Assembly (NCBI RefSeq): GCF_016545825.1
Contig: NC_052619.1
Location: 51,043,090 to 51,107,089 of the forward strand
Direction: 5' to 3'
From: Eucalyptus grandis
Lineage: Eukaryota > Streptophyta > Magnoliopsida > Myrtales > Myrtaceae
Length of the DNA: 64,000 nucleotides
In this document: piece by piece, positions 10,428-22,215 of the stretch
Numbering within the stretch: position 1 is the first letter of the stretch
Layout: every line of letters begins with the position of its first letter
Translations under genes and position numbers: made by a program
Notes under the pieces: generated by a model
Databases searched by the model: none
What the model was told of the DNA's origin: nothing
The model's input: only the letters and a program-made list of their open reading frames with translations

Positions 10428-11435
10428 TGTTGAGAAAACTCCCACTAGATTTTGAAGTTAACAAAACCTTTTTTATTCTTATTCTTATTCTGAAAAATAG
10501 TACACTTCTAAAGTTATATCGCAGACTCTTGTTAAAATCTATTCATTATAGAAGTCTTTCACAATCTAATGCAATCTTGCGACAAGGATTCAGTATGAGT
10601 CTTTATTATCTAGCTTTCTGACAAATAATTTCATTTACATTTTATAAATACATAGATGGAATCAATCACAAATTGATGAAATCAATCTTAAAGACAAGTT
10701 CCTTTTTGGGAAGCATCTACTTATGGAAACCTAGATTTTGATTGTATGGGCGATTAGAATCAACGGATTTTCATCTCAATCTTCAAACGGTTACAAGATT
10801 TCTTTAATCGATTATATCCAATGGATTGATTGGAATAAATTCTTCTGGAAAATGCCAACAACTAGTGAGGCGTGAATGAATATTTAAGGAGGTCATTCAG
10901 TCTATTTAAGATAATACGTGAAAATTGAAATTCCAAAATCTGGAGCCTTTCTAACCACTTGTTCTTCGACAATAGTTCTTAGAAATTATATTCAATAGAG
11001 AAAATCACAAGAAGAGTGATTTAGTGAGGGAAAAAAAATCTTCCACTGAGTGTTTGCACTCGAAATACTGTAATTCTCTGTTGATACTATAGTGAATTAC
11101 AGCCAGAAGGCTGTCAGCATGGGAGAGTGGACTTAGGCTTAAACTAAGTCGAATCACTACAAATCTTGTGTGCAATTTTCCCTTCCCTTAATTCTTTTCA
11201 TTCGAATATGTTGCATCATTTAAGTTTTTCTCTATTCTATTTCTTATCTAATTCTGAATTTTCATCAAAAGTATGGTAACTTACTTATCAGACTCTATTT
11301 GATTCTCAAACCTTGTTCAAAATTTATTTTTATTTTTTTTGGTAAAAGTAAGAAAATGTTCAAAATTTATTTACTTCTTAAAAATTCTTTGAAACACATA
11401 TTCACCCCTTTTAGGTGTTTTTACTAGCTTTATCA
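10428..11435 (+). repeat. Right LTR of the copia element
   Basis: Begins TGTTGAGAAAACTCC and ends TAGCTTTATCA. It is 1008 bp and aligns along its length to 932-1969 with many substitutions and several indels. A 27-bp insertion with 16-bp direct repeats lies at about 11312-11370 and is absent from the left LTR. The right LTR keeps the canonical TG...CA ends. Confidence 0.92.
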
Positions 11436-11440
11436 CTTAA
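11436..11440. repeat. 5-bp target-site duplication, right copy
   Basis: cttaa, identical to 927-931. Confidence 0.9.
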
Positions 11441-11651
11441 TTGTCTACATTGTTGCAGAATTTCTGGTATTTTTGGTAGGAACAGTGTAAAGTTTCGAAA
11501 TTTTTTAGATGTGTTTCCCAATTTTTTTTTTTTTTTTGTTCGGTATAATGTCAGAGGTGGCCTAATTTGTTTACGTGGTTGCTGACCATTTATTCGGTAA
11601 TTGGTTAAATATGACCAAAAGGATCGTACTCGAGCATATTCGCCAAGTCAA

Positions 11652-11703
11652 TCTATAAAGCTTTCTTTCTGTTCAAAAAAAAAAAATCTATAAAGCTTTC
11701 TTT
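11652..11703. repeat. 17-bp direct repeat flanking a poly-A micro-insertion
   Basis: tctataaagctttcttt occurs at 11652-11668 and again at 11687-11703, separated by ctgttcaaaaaaaaaaaa. Long direct repeats around a tiny A-tailed insert are what a strongly 5'-truncated LINE/SINE retroposition leaves. The stretch 11441-11700 holds nothing else that I recognise. Confidence 0.65.
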
Positions 11704-11739
11704 ATTCCTCTCTGTTTTCATGTCCATTCGTCCACCCAG

Positions 11740-11743
11740 TCCG

Positions 11744-11777
<34 letters not shown>

Positions 11778-11859
11778 TAGAAGGTCAACGGACGGACACA
11801 AGTGACTCCCCCCATAATCAATCCTTCTCGGAGGGGAGACTCCATCTCGGCGTTCGCCG
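11740..11859 (+). other. Predicted non-coding leader exon, phosphatase gene copy 1
   Basis: CT-rich leader with a (CT)n microsatellite (11746-11774), followed by a conserved block ending TCGCCG|GTAAGG, a good splice donor at 11860. The same block and donor occur in the second copy (to 16443|16444), which supports a real exon. No ATG in it opens a frame that joins the phosphatase exons. The upstream start of the exon is not defined. Confidence 0.55.
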
Positions 11860-12942
11860 GTAAGGCCCAATTCCGACGCCTTCGCTTTCCACGCATGCTT
11901 AGTTAGGCTCGTCACTCCGCCCTGAATGCTGGGTAGTCCTCTGTTTCATGCCATCTCGCACCAAATTCAGGCGTACCTGCATTGAGAAAGTGTATTGCGC
12001 CATCAAAAGCGCATGTTTTCTTGGTGACGATGCTTATCCATTTGCAGTGATCGCTTCCCGCTTTCGTTCCCGCCTTGTTCCAAACATTGTCGATTACCCA
12101 CTTGATCTCTCTCCGTAGATGCTTACGGCAGTTCCCCTTGTTATTCAACTCAAATGCCTCCAACCCTCTTTGCGGAATGAACACCAGTAAATGATTTTTT
12201 TTGCACCCTTTGTCCTTCCTTTTTTTTTACTTGAACAGTGATGATGGTTCCCTTTTTGTGAGTTGATCCTGGGGTTTTACGGTAGGTGAGTTTCATTGAA
12301 TTATAATTACTTCAGTACAACATACAAGTTCTGTAAAAGGAAATACATAATGGAGTCCAGGTAAGGTCTTCTGAGCAATATGATTTTTAAAGACTGCCCT
12401 GAATTTTTGTTTTGCTTTTTTTGTGCCGATTCCCTTAGAGCATACCGCTAAGTCGGTCGGCTTTCAGTATTTCCTGTCCCAACAGCAAGTAGGTAACTAC
12501 TGGGGCATAGTCTGGTGTTGAGCGTTAGCTAACATGGCTAACCCTCTGAGGCCTAACGGAGTGTTATGACTGATCAGTGGATGCGGTGTGTCTAAACGAA
12601 AATGATTTGGGGTGATTGCTGAATTAGTCATATGATAAATGGAATCAGTGAGGCAAAGAAGAAGGAGAAGATGAACTCGATGAGTGATGGTGGTCAACTC
12701 CAGATTCAGCCTTAAAAGATGTACATTTTTTTAGCTCTGTTAAGTAGCGAGAAACTCTCTCTAGCGTTACGTATTACAGTAGAACAGTTGGCATGACTGC
12801 TGATGGAATTTTGTGCCAAATTTGATAAATTTTGATGACCTTGGTTAACTTAAGCAGATTATTGTTCATCTCGATCAGTTTTGATTTTCAAATACAGAAC
12901 CATGTTTATGTGGTTTGGTAAATTTCTTGTAGCAGGTGAGAG

Positions 12943-14958
12943 ATGGCCGTTTCCTTTGTAAATGCCACACTGTTTTTTCATATTGTCCCTTCCCATTTAG
13001 GAATTTCATATGTCAAAATTGTGGATTGCTGGATAAAGATTCATCACTATGCTATTTCATGCTATTTTATAGGGGGAAGAGAGAGTAATGCTGGGAACTT
13101 CGTCAAGACATCGGATTGGTTCAATGGCCGCAGAATGTGCCAAGTTGAAGAGGTAACTTGTCTTGCCAAGTTAAATATACTAGATCTTGTCAAGCTTGAT
13201 CCACCCAATGTAGCCATTGCTATAATTTTGAGCTTAAAGCATTTTCTTTTCGTTTTTCTTGATAGACAAGTAGAGAGAGGGGGGGTAGGAATTGAAAACT
13301 AGACCAGTTTATTTCTAAACCGTTATCTGTTGTTTCTCAGGGTCTCTTTCTGGGTTCTTACGGAGATGCATGTTATAAGGACAGGCTTAAGAGCTCAAAT
13401 GTCACCCACATCTTGACAGTGGCTAACTTAGCCCCGGCATTTCCCAGTGATTTTGTCTATAAAGTTGTTGATGGTACCTCTCTATCTCAATGCCAAAATA
13501 GCATCTTCCTTTCCTGAACCAGGTCCTTAAGTCCTTTCATATTGGTGAAAACGCAATAGTTGTGTGGATCTTGTATTCTTTTCCTTTATATATGCCATCT
13601 CAGTGATTCTTATCCTCTTTACAATAATTTTGTGCTTCAAACATACTGTTAATAAATTTCAATCTATCTCCCCATGTTATTGTTCTACATGCTTCCGGTT
13701 TGTCATCTTTGTTTTCTTTCATGACAGTTCAATATTTTACTCCTCAGTGTCACATTATTAAGCTCTGCTGCCTGTCTAAATCAAAGTGTCACTACTCCTT
13801 GTAAACTTGTTAAACCATATTGATCCCTGAGACTGGATGCTATTGTGTGTTTTTCTTTCAAGTCACGGACACTGAGGAAACGCACATTGGACAGCACTTT
13901 GAGGAGTGTATCAATTTCATCGATGAAGCTAGAAGACAGGGAGGCAGCATACTGGTCCACTGTTTATGGGGAGTTTCCAGAAGGTCGTTTCCTTGCTCTA
14001 TAGTGCATCTGCATGAACAATTTGATTACTAAGTTATAAGTTATCTCACTGATACTTGGTTTTAGACTGATCTTGTTTTGGTACTTCAATCTCACTGGAG
14101 TTCTAGGTTTTTATACCTTTTTTATTTTGGCCAAATTATGTATTAACCCTACTGAGTTTGCACAACTCTAGGTTGGGAAGTGGTTTGGGACAGTAGATTA
14201 TGCTTCAAAGGGGTTTTAGGAACAAGGCCCTGTTCTTAGAGAGGTTGGAGAGGTAATCTTTTTATGCATTAGGACTAGTCTCTTTCAAATTGATCTTTAA
14301 CCGTTTGACTGCTGAAGTCCATGTCTAGTAACCATTAGAGCTGGTTCAGCATTCCTTGATAAAACGTTTGTATGTTCCTGCTGGCTCTAAGTGGGGAAGA
14401 TAGTTTAGTTACTTAAAAAACTAAAATGAGAGAAGAAGAAGAAGAAGAAGAAACTCGGCAGGTAAACACATAAATTTTTAGCTGAAATTTTTTTAGCTGA
14501 AACCTTTTTCATATAGCTAGAAGTTTTTCTGCAATGCTTAAAAATATACAGATGCAATATCATTATTCCCCCTGTTGCGTCAAACTATTTCTTTTTGGAT
14601 TGGCTGTGTCGACATTTAAACTGCAGGGAGGGGGGAAGACGGAAATTTGAAGTGATAAATGCCATGGCATTTTAGCCTAGTGGTTTTAACCTTTGTCGAG
14701 AGCAAGTGCGAAATGATTAGTGACAACTTTCTTTTTACTTTGCTTTTTTCGCATGATTGTTGGTCATACACAATTTATTTTTCCTTATTGAGCAGTGTGA
14801 CAGTGGTCACAGCTTATCTCATGAAGCAGCGCGCAATGCGCTTGTCTCAAGCTCTGGAACACATAAAGACCAGGAGGCATCCGGCAGCTCCTAACAGGGG
14901 ATTCATTGTACAACTTCAAGATTTCGAAAGTTCTGTACACAGCGCCACAACCATTTGA
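12943..14958 (+). CDS. Dual-specificity protein phosphatase, DSP1/MKP2-like, tandem copy 1
   Basis: Plant MAP-kinase-phosphatase-type dual-specificity phosphatase, which removes phosphate from Tyr and Ser/Thr of phosphorylated MAP kinases. Exons read from splice sites: ..-13152 (ends MCQVEE), 13341-13473 (GLFLGSYGDA...KVVD), 13863-13983 (TDTEETHIGQHFEEC...VHCLWGVSR) and 14796-14958 (VTVVTAYLMK... to TGA). Junction phases agree with copy 2. The catalytic loop H-C-x-x-G-x-S-R-S is complete once exons 3 and 4 are spliced, with the Ser codon split by the intron. The conserved Asp before 'TEET' is the likely general acid. The start is uncertain: the ATG at 12943 is in frame (208 aa) but its 5' sequence is not conserved in copy 2, while the ATG at 13135 would give 144 aa, near the ~167 aa of Arabidopsis MKP2. 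A CT-rich leader exon lies upstream. The paralogue follows 2.5 kb downstream. Confidence 0.8.
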
Positions 14959-16330
14959 GCCTGAATTCATCTTAGCCCTTCACATGGTTACTTGGAAAAT
15001 GTTCAAAATTCATTTCTAGTGGATATGCCTTAACTTCACGAAACTGTCTTTTTCAGATTGAACAATGACCCTTTTTAGACTTAGCAGATACTTGTCAAGT
15101 GTCCTCTATTTGGGCCGTGTAAATTTTGTAGTTCTAACCTATAAATCTACTGCACCTGCCTGAAGCAAGTGACCCTGGAAGATGATCTGTGTATGAACAA
15201 CAATCATGTGAAACTACTTAATCTTAAGGAGAATACATGTACTAGAATTGCATGAATACTAAGTTATTTCAAAAAAAAAAAAAAACGAATCGTTTATTGC
15301 TAACAGGCCCAGCCTGACATGACCCCTCACTGAGAGAGGCCGTACCTGGCTCTGTGCCGTGTCCGCAGTGGGACGGCCTGGTTGCCATTCCTAGGGTAGT
15401 ATCATGTTAATATGCTAGGACGAGCAAAATGCTGAAGTCTTTTGCAAACTTTGGCTAGCCAAAGGCCTTTGAAGGTAATTCATGAATATAATGAGTCAAA
15501 TTCAAATTTTGAGGGAGAAAGAGAATTTTAATGGTCAATCGCCAGTGTAGTATAAATACTGATAAGTTATGGTCTTGGTGATGAACAAGGAATATGTGAT
15601 GGGGAGTACCATGGTAGAAAATAAAATGGAGAAAAGGAAAAGACGTTTAATTTGGAATAAATTAAGAATGTTAGTTTCATTTTGGAAAGTGGATAATTAC
15701 CTTCTTTCTTCTAAGTACTCTTTCCTTTTCTCTTTGGCCAACTCTCCCTCAAAGCTAAACTCCATTACCCTATCAGAGAGATATCAATGTGAGGGTAAGA
15801 CAAAAAATTTAAAGTGAGACGAGTCAGAATTTTAACTTTGGATGTGTTTGTTTTATGAAAAAGATTGACATGAAATAAATAATTTTTTACACTTTCACGT
15901 AGTTGGCTCACTAAAAGCAAATATGGAAACGACTTTATAGTTAAGGAAAATAACTATACTGAAAATTGAGAAAAAAAATTTCTCCATCTTGACAAGAAGT
16001 TATTTTCCCTAACTTCTTTTTCACTTGCACACATACATAGAGTTTTATTTTGATAATTAAAAAAAATAAATTTTGCACTTCATATATTAATAATATTTTA
16101 GACAGGCATTATTGATATCATCTTAGTCTACTGTACTTATGAATAAAATGTAATTACAATCGAACTGAATAATTCATGAAAGTTAGATCCGAACATCAAA
16201 AAAAAAAAAAAAATTGACATCTTACCTTCGAGTACACTATCAAACAATTGGAAACCAATCATTTTCCTTAAAAATCATTTTCGAATAACATTTTTCTCGG
16301 GAGGTGAACCGCAAAACACGACAAACTCTC
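14959..16330. other. Intergenic region between the phosphatase copies
   Basis: 14959-15240 is the 3' untranslated region of copy 1; it shares the block ACTTGTCAAGTGTCCTCT with the 3' region of copy 2 (about 19437-19454). The remainder is AT-rich without coding similarity. 15960-16300 contains short stretches like those at 29.6 and 46.3 kb, suggesting a decayed MITE. A-runs stand at 15270-15285 and 16198-16213. Confidence 0.5.
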
Positions 16331-16345
16331 GTTCTACCACCCAAT

Positions 16346-16443
16346 CTCTCTCTCTCTCTCTCTTAATGGTAGAAGGTCAACGGGAGACTGGTGCCGCGCC
16401 ACAATCATCATCACTCGGGGAGACTCCATCTCGGCGGCCGCCG
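16346..16443 (+). other. Predicted non-coding leader exon, phosphatase gene copy 2
   Basis: Homologous to the copy 1 leader: a (CT)n tract (16346-16362), then AGAAGGTCAACGG, GGGAGACTCCATCTCGGCG and a donor CCG|GTAAGA at 16444. The downstream 400 bp also align to copy 1 (CTTTCCACGCATGCTTA, GGGTAGTCCTCTGTTTCATG), so the duplication included the promoter-proximal region. Confidence 0.55.
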
Positions 16444-17437
16444 GTAAGACCCAAATCCGACGCCTCTTGCTTTCCACGCATGCTTAATCAGGCTCATCAG
16501 TTCTGCGTGAATACTGGGTAGTCCTCTGTTTCATGACATCTCGCATCGGATTCATGGCTTGTCTGACACCGAGAAAGTGAACGTGCCATCAAATGTGTCC
16601 GTATGTATGTCGTCGATGATGCTCATGTATTTGCAGCGGTCGCTTCCCGCCTTTGTTCCCACTCTTATTCAACTTTAAATGCCGCTGACCATCTTTCTGG
16701 AATGAACAACCATGAGTTCTTTCTTTTTCTTTTCACCCCTTTATCCTTGCTTTTTTGCTTGAACAGTGAAGATGGCTCTTCTTCGTGAGCTGATCATTGG
16801 GTTTTATGGTAGTTCAAATTCGATTGATTCATGATTACTTCGGTACTACTTGTCAATTACTGTCGAAGGAAATATTTTGAGGGAGTCTAGGTAAGGTCCT
16901 CAGTGGATAGGGTAGGATCTAAAAGAAAAGGTTTTTTTGGAGGTTGGTTGCTGAATTAGTCGTGTGATAAAAAGAACCAGCGAGAATGCTATTAGTGAAG
17001 AAGAAGGAGAAAGATGAATTTGATGAGTCATGGCGTCCGCCTCCAGATTCAGCCTCAACAGATGTCATTTTTTGAGCTCTGTAGAGCATCTGTTGGTGTT
17101 GCACAATACAGCAGAACGGTTGGCATGAGCTCAGATGAAATTTTGTGGCAAATTTGCATTAGTCAAGGAGTTTTTTCTGCATCTCAATCACTATTTATTT
17201 TCGAAAAAGTTCTTGAAGAAGTGACAGAGAAACGGGTTTAAATGGTTTGGTGAATTTCTTGTTGCAAGTTAGAGATGGCCGATTGCTTTATGATAACCAA
17301 ATGTTTATTCACATTGTCTCTTTTCATCATGGAATTTTATTCGTGAAAGTTGTGGGTTGTTGAATAAACATTCATCGCCAAGCCATTTTGTGCTATTTTG
17401 AAGGGTGAAGAGAGAGTAGGCCAGACAATTATCCTAA

Positions 17438-19296
17438 ATGACAATGAATCTGTTTGATGGCTTCAGAATGTGCCAAATCGAAGAGGTAACTTATCTTACC
17501 GAGTTAAACAAACTAGGAAGACTAATCTTGTCATGCTTAATCCACACAACGTTGCAAGTGCTATAATTGCGGGCTTCTAGTATCTTCTTTTCATTTGTCT
17601 AGATAGGAATTGAAATGCAGGACCTGTTGATTTCTGAACCGTTCTCTGTCATTTATCAGGGTCTCTTTTTGGGTTCTTACGGAGATGCTCGCAATAGGGA
17701 CAGGCTGAAGAGCTTGAATGTCACCCACATCTTGACGGTGGCTAACTTAGTTCCGGAATTTCCCAATGATTTTGTCTATAAAGTAGTTGATGGTACCTCT
17801 CTATCTTGATTCGAATATAGCATCTTCCTTTTCCTGAACCAAGTCCTCAAGTCCTTTCATATTGGTGAGAATGTGCTCGTCATGTGGATCCCATACTCTT
17901 TTCCTCTATCTATGACATTTCAGTGATTCTTATCCTTTTTCAAATAATTTTTGCTCCAAATATACTGTCAATAAATTTTAATCTATGTAAGCTCTATATG
18001 TGCAACCTGTTCTTGGTATTGCTCTAGTATGCTTCCAGTTTGTCATCTTCATATTCTTTCATGACAGTTCAGTATTTTAGTCCCCAGTGTCACATTGTTA
18101 GCCTCTGCTGCCTGTCTAAATCAAAGAGTCACTAGTCCTTGTAACTGTCTTAAGCCATATTGAGCCTTGAGATTGGATACTATCATGTGTTTTTCTCTGA
18201 AGTCATGGACTCCGAGGACACGGACATCCGACAGCACTTCGAGGAGTGTATCAGTTTCATTGATGAAGCTAGAAGACAGGGAGGCAGCGTACTGGTCCAC
18301 TGTTTTATGGGAATTTCCAGAAGGTCGTTTTCTCGCTTCCTGCATTTGCACAAATAATTTGATTTACTAAGTTATCTCAATAATACTTGGTCTAGACTGT
18401 TCTCGTCGGGTACTTCAACGTCACTCTGTTCTAGGTACTCATACCGTTTTTATTTTGGCTAACTCGGCATGAACTCTACTGAGTTTGCACAACTCTAGGT
18501 TGAAGTGATTTCGGAGAGTAGATTATGCTTCAAATGGGTTTTAGGAACAAGGCCCGGTTCTTCGAGGGATTGGAATAGTAATTTCTTTAATGCACCAAAC
18601 CAGTCTCCTTCAAATTGATCTATGTATTTGACTGCTGAATTTCATGTCTAGCATTCATAACAGCTCGTTCCATTTTGTTAGGTAAAACATATCTATGTTC
18701 CTGCTGGCTCTATGTAAGGAAGATATGTTAGGTTAATGCAACTTGGGAGTTCAATTACTTATCAAAAAAAAAAAATCAAATGAAAGAAGAAGACACTGGG
18801 TGGTAGAGGTATTAGTTCTTGGCTGAAACTTTTTTCGAATAACTTGAAATTTTTCTGCGTTGTAAAAATTTACAGATGCAAATTCATTAGTCCCCCAGTC
18901 ACGTCAAACTATATTTGTTTTGGATTGGCCGTGTAGCCATTTAAACTGCAGTAGAGAAGGGGAAAGATGGAATCTGAAGTGACAAATGCCATAGCATTTC
19001 AGCCTCGTGGTTTAAGTACTGTCGAGAGGAAGTTTTCAATGACTTGTGACAATTTTCTTTTTCTACAAACTTTTTTTCTTTTCTTTTTTTTTGCATAGTT
19101 GTTCTTCATAAACAGTTTTTTTTCCTTTGGCAGTGTGACTGTGGTTGCAGCTTATCTCATGAAGCGGCGCGGAATGCGCTTGTCTCAAGCTCTGGAACAT
19201 GTAAAGACCAGAAGGCCTCAGGCAGCTCCTAATAGTGGCTTCATGGTTCAACTTCGAGAATTTGAAAATTCTCTAAACAGTGCCACGACCATTTGA
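17438..19296 (+). CDS. Dual-specificity protein phosphatase, DSP1/MKP2-like, tandem copy 2
   Basis: Paralogue of the gene upstream, with the same enzyme class and cellular role expected. Exons: 17438-17485 (MTMNLFDGFRMCQIEE; a stop lies just before this ATG in frame), 17660-17792 (133 bp), 18203-18323 (121 bp) and 19134-19296 (163 bp). The last three have exactly the lengths and phases of copy 1. The predicted protein is 154 aa, close to the short Arabidopsis DsPTP1/MKP2 family members. The active-site loop is H-C-F-M-G-I-S-R-S after splicing. The general-acid Asp is in VMDSEDTD. The C-terminal segment, with LSQALEHVKTRRPQAAPNSG, matches the family closely. All three GT..AG introns are intact. 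An additional upstream coding exon cannot be excluded, because the leader exon is far away and the family N-terminus is poorly conserved. Confidence 0.85.
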
Positions 19297-19663
19297 GCCT
19301 GATATCAAATTAGCCCTTTACTCGGTTAAAACTCGAGCAATGTTCAAAATCCATTCATAATGGATGTCCCTTATCTTCATGAATTATTTTTAGCTATTTT
19401 AAATTGAAAGGAAACCCTATTTGGACTTTAGCAGACACTTGTCAAGTGTCCTCTTTTTCGGATGGTAATTTCTTTAGTTCTAATTTGTAACTTGACTGCA
19501 CCTATTTGAAGCAAGCCATTGCCGGAAGATGAACTCTTTATGAAGAAAAATTATGCGAAAATACTGAATCGTAAGGAGAATAGACGTGGTAGAATTGCAT
19601 CAAGACTACAAAGAAAATACAGAGTGCTTAATCTTAATCCTATAGAGAATCAATTTAGATTTG

Positions 19664-19672
19664 AGAAGAATA
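19664..19672. repeat. 9-bp target duplication of MULE-type element, left copy
   Basis: agaagaata; the right copy at 21528-21536 is ggaagaata, one mismatch. The stretch 19297-19663 is the 3' region of phosphatase copy 2 and plain AT-rich DNA. Confidence 0.75.
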
Positions 19673-21527
19673 GGGAAAATTACTAAAAAAAAGTCTTAAA
19701 TCTATTGCAGTTATGTCAATTTAGTCTTAAACATTTTGCATTTATGTCAATTGAGTTCATTTGACCAATTTTGGCTGCTGGCACTAACGTGGCATTACCA
19801 GTGTTAACATGACATTTTTAAAATAATTTTTTAATAATTTTTTATAATTTTATCCTCTTTTCTTTTCTTTTCTTTAATTTTTCCCCTTCCCCTTCCCCTT
19901 TCCTTAGAGCACGAGGGCTAGGACGCCTTCATCAGCACTGGGCAACCCACGCTGGCCACGCGCGAGGGCTGGGATGCCTTCATCAACACTGGGCAAGCAG
20001 GGTGTTCATAAAATTATAAATGCAAGTAAATGTGTCGAACAAGTAATATAATGATAAGAAAGTGTATCATCCCATGGAGATCGATGATTAATAAATTAAT
20101 TAAATACTAAAATAGGTTAACTCTAAAATTTATCTAACATATCAAAATATAATTGAGAATAAATTAAAAACAAAATTTGGAGACTAAATGCAGTAAATCA
20201 ATCAAATAAATATTTTAAAACATCCGATTTTACCATAACCACTAGATATGAATTTCAGATTATTGTGAGTACAAGAATGATATCAAACATGTGATAGTAG
20301 AATTTCCTAATCTCTTTACTATCATATCTCTAGGTATAGCAAACCTACTCAGTTTATTAATGCACTAAATCTCTATGTGAATTAAAATAAACATGTGTAT
20401 TAAAAATTATGAATATTCCCGACTTACAATGAATCTTTTGGATCACCTTATCACCAAAAGCTACACAAATAACACGGTATATTTCTATCCACGTTTAATT
20501 CATGGTTATATATTATAATGAACAATTGTATATTATTACTTCTCAATCTCAAACATGAACATCAAATCATTTAAGTGGTGGTCAGTCACTCAAAAGTATT
20601 ATACACCATAATATAAAACTCACATGAATGAAATCAATTGCAAAACATAAAAACCATGAAATTCACATCATCATAGTTAGGCTACATTGTAACCCTAACA
20701 AAAGAAAATTAGAATATAGTAAAAAAGGAAATAAAAATATGAATCAAACCCAACATGAACAAGAATTTTGTCACCATTTTTATTGTCTCTTCAAAATACT
20801 TGAAAAACTCTTAGAATAATGAAAAACGATCTAACAAAAACTTAGTTGTTTCCTAAGGCTCTCAATGTTCTCTTATTTATAGGATATATCCAAAATCCTT
20901 ATCTTCAAACAATTGTGCATAAAATTAGGAGTAAACAGAGGATCTTTGATTTGATATCTATTTTCCAATGCTTGTAGATAATATTAGGGAACAAAATCAA
21001 GGATTCCCTATATCCATCTTCCATTGCTTTTTTATTTGAATTCCTTAGTTTTTCCATTCTTTTTCTTATCTTCTCCATATCTCATTATTCTGCATAAACA
21101 AGAAAAATTCGAATAATCAAAACGAAATCCAAATATTTTCTTATAGATATTACATTAATTGTTGCTTAAAATATGTAAAATAACTATATTTTTATAAACT
21201 TATCAAGGGCGTATTGGCCCTCGCCTAGTGCTAGCGAGGGCGACCCTCACCGGCTCTAAGGGAAGGGGAAGCAAAAATGGGAAAAAATAACGAAAAAAGG
21301 AAAAAAGAAAAATCATAAAAAAATTCAAAATATTATTAAGATATTTTTTTTAAAATGTCACATCAACACAATAGTGTCACATTAGTGCTGGCTGGCTAAA
21401 ATATGCAAGATGGACTCAACTAGCATAAATACAAAAGATTTAAAACTGAATTGGTTTAAAAAAAAAAAAGTTTATGATTGAATTAGCACGATTGCAATAA
21501 TTTTAGGACTTTTTTGTAATTCTCTCC
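19673..21527. mobile_element. MULE-type non-autonomous transposon, 1.86 kb
   Basis: The ends are inverted: the left starts GGGAAAATTAC and the right ends GTAATTCTCTCC. The similarity extends about 180 bp inwards (AAGTCTTAAA...TATTGCA and its inverse, then TTGGCTGCTGGCACTAA... against ...TTAGTGCTGGCTGGCTAA). A near-perfect 9-bp duplication flanks it. Inside are a polypyrimidine (left) and polypurine (right) zone, short GC-rich blocks (19905-20000 and 21205-21265, CGAGGGCTGGGA and CTCGCC motifs), and about 1.2 kb of very AT-rich DNA (20000-21200) with no ORF of note. The AT-rich centre looks foreign to the rest and may be a captured or nested insertion. Confidence 0.8.
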
Positions 21528-21536
21528 GGAAGAATA

Positions 21537-22163
21537 AATCATAAATATGGTTCGATACTCTCAAACATGATCCTGTCACAAAATCTGACATCATGCATAT
21601 TTTGCCGAATGTTTACGGAATCAACGAGACTTCCATGTTCGTTAATTTGCTAGACGACGACAATAGTACCGGAGATAAAAGTCCTATTTGGTATCTTCAT
21701 TTGGTCCAAGGACGGCAACTTGCACAGGCTGGACATGATCACGTTTCATGATGTTACATTGTTTTAATCAGTTGGGACAATAATGACACTTCTTATTATA
21801 TCTTTGACTGAATCTTCCTTTTTAACTTCATAATGCGAATCCAGGTGGAATCATTCTTGCAAGAGTAAGGAGACTCCTGTGTTTATTCAAAAAAAGAAGA
21901 GATCTGTGAAGTCCTGTTGAAGAGGAACCTCCGACTGATTCGATGGTACCTCGACCTGCCATCGTTATCGTTATATAGTACCAAAAATATCCTAAAACCA
22001 AGGGTCTCATCTCGACAAACATTGTCTGGCGACTTGTCTCATAAATATCAAAGCGAGCTGTATGCTGTGCTATGAAGATAGAGATCGAGAACTATGAAGG
22101 GCTAAGCGGGAGAGGCATGAGCGAAGGCAATGTGTTTGCGCGCGCACGCGCGTGCGCGTGTGT

Positions 22164-22215
<52 letters not shown>

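Larger units (their letters stand above)
932..11435 (+). mobile_element. Sirevirus-like Ty1-copia LTR retrotransposon, complete structure but inactive
   Basis: A 10.5-kb element with all structural parts: left LTR (932-1969), tRNA-iMet primer binding site, gag, pol in copia order (protease, integrase, reverse transcriptase, RNase H), a further long ORF after RNase H, a polypurine tract, right LTR (10428-11435) and a perfect 5-bp target duplication. The length, the coiled-coil rich gag extension and the extra third ORF between RNase H and the polypurine tract point to the Sirevirus lineage (SIRE1-like) of plant copia elements. gag and pol carry many stops and frame changes, and the two LTRs differ by numerous substitutions and indels, so it is an old, non-autonomous copy. 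A 533-bp MITE is nested at 6257-6789. The lineage is inferred from architecture, not from a tree. Confidence 0.92.

Noticed and set aside
15290..15400. GC-rich block downstream of phosphatase copy 1 considered as an RNA gene
   Set aside because: No tRNA cloverleaf, rRNA or snRNA motif could be recognised.
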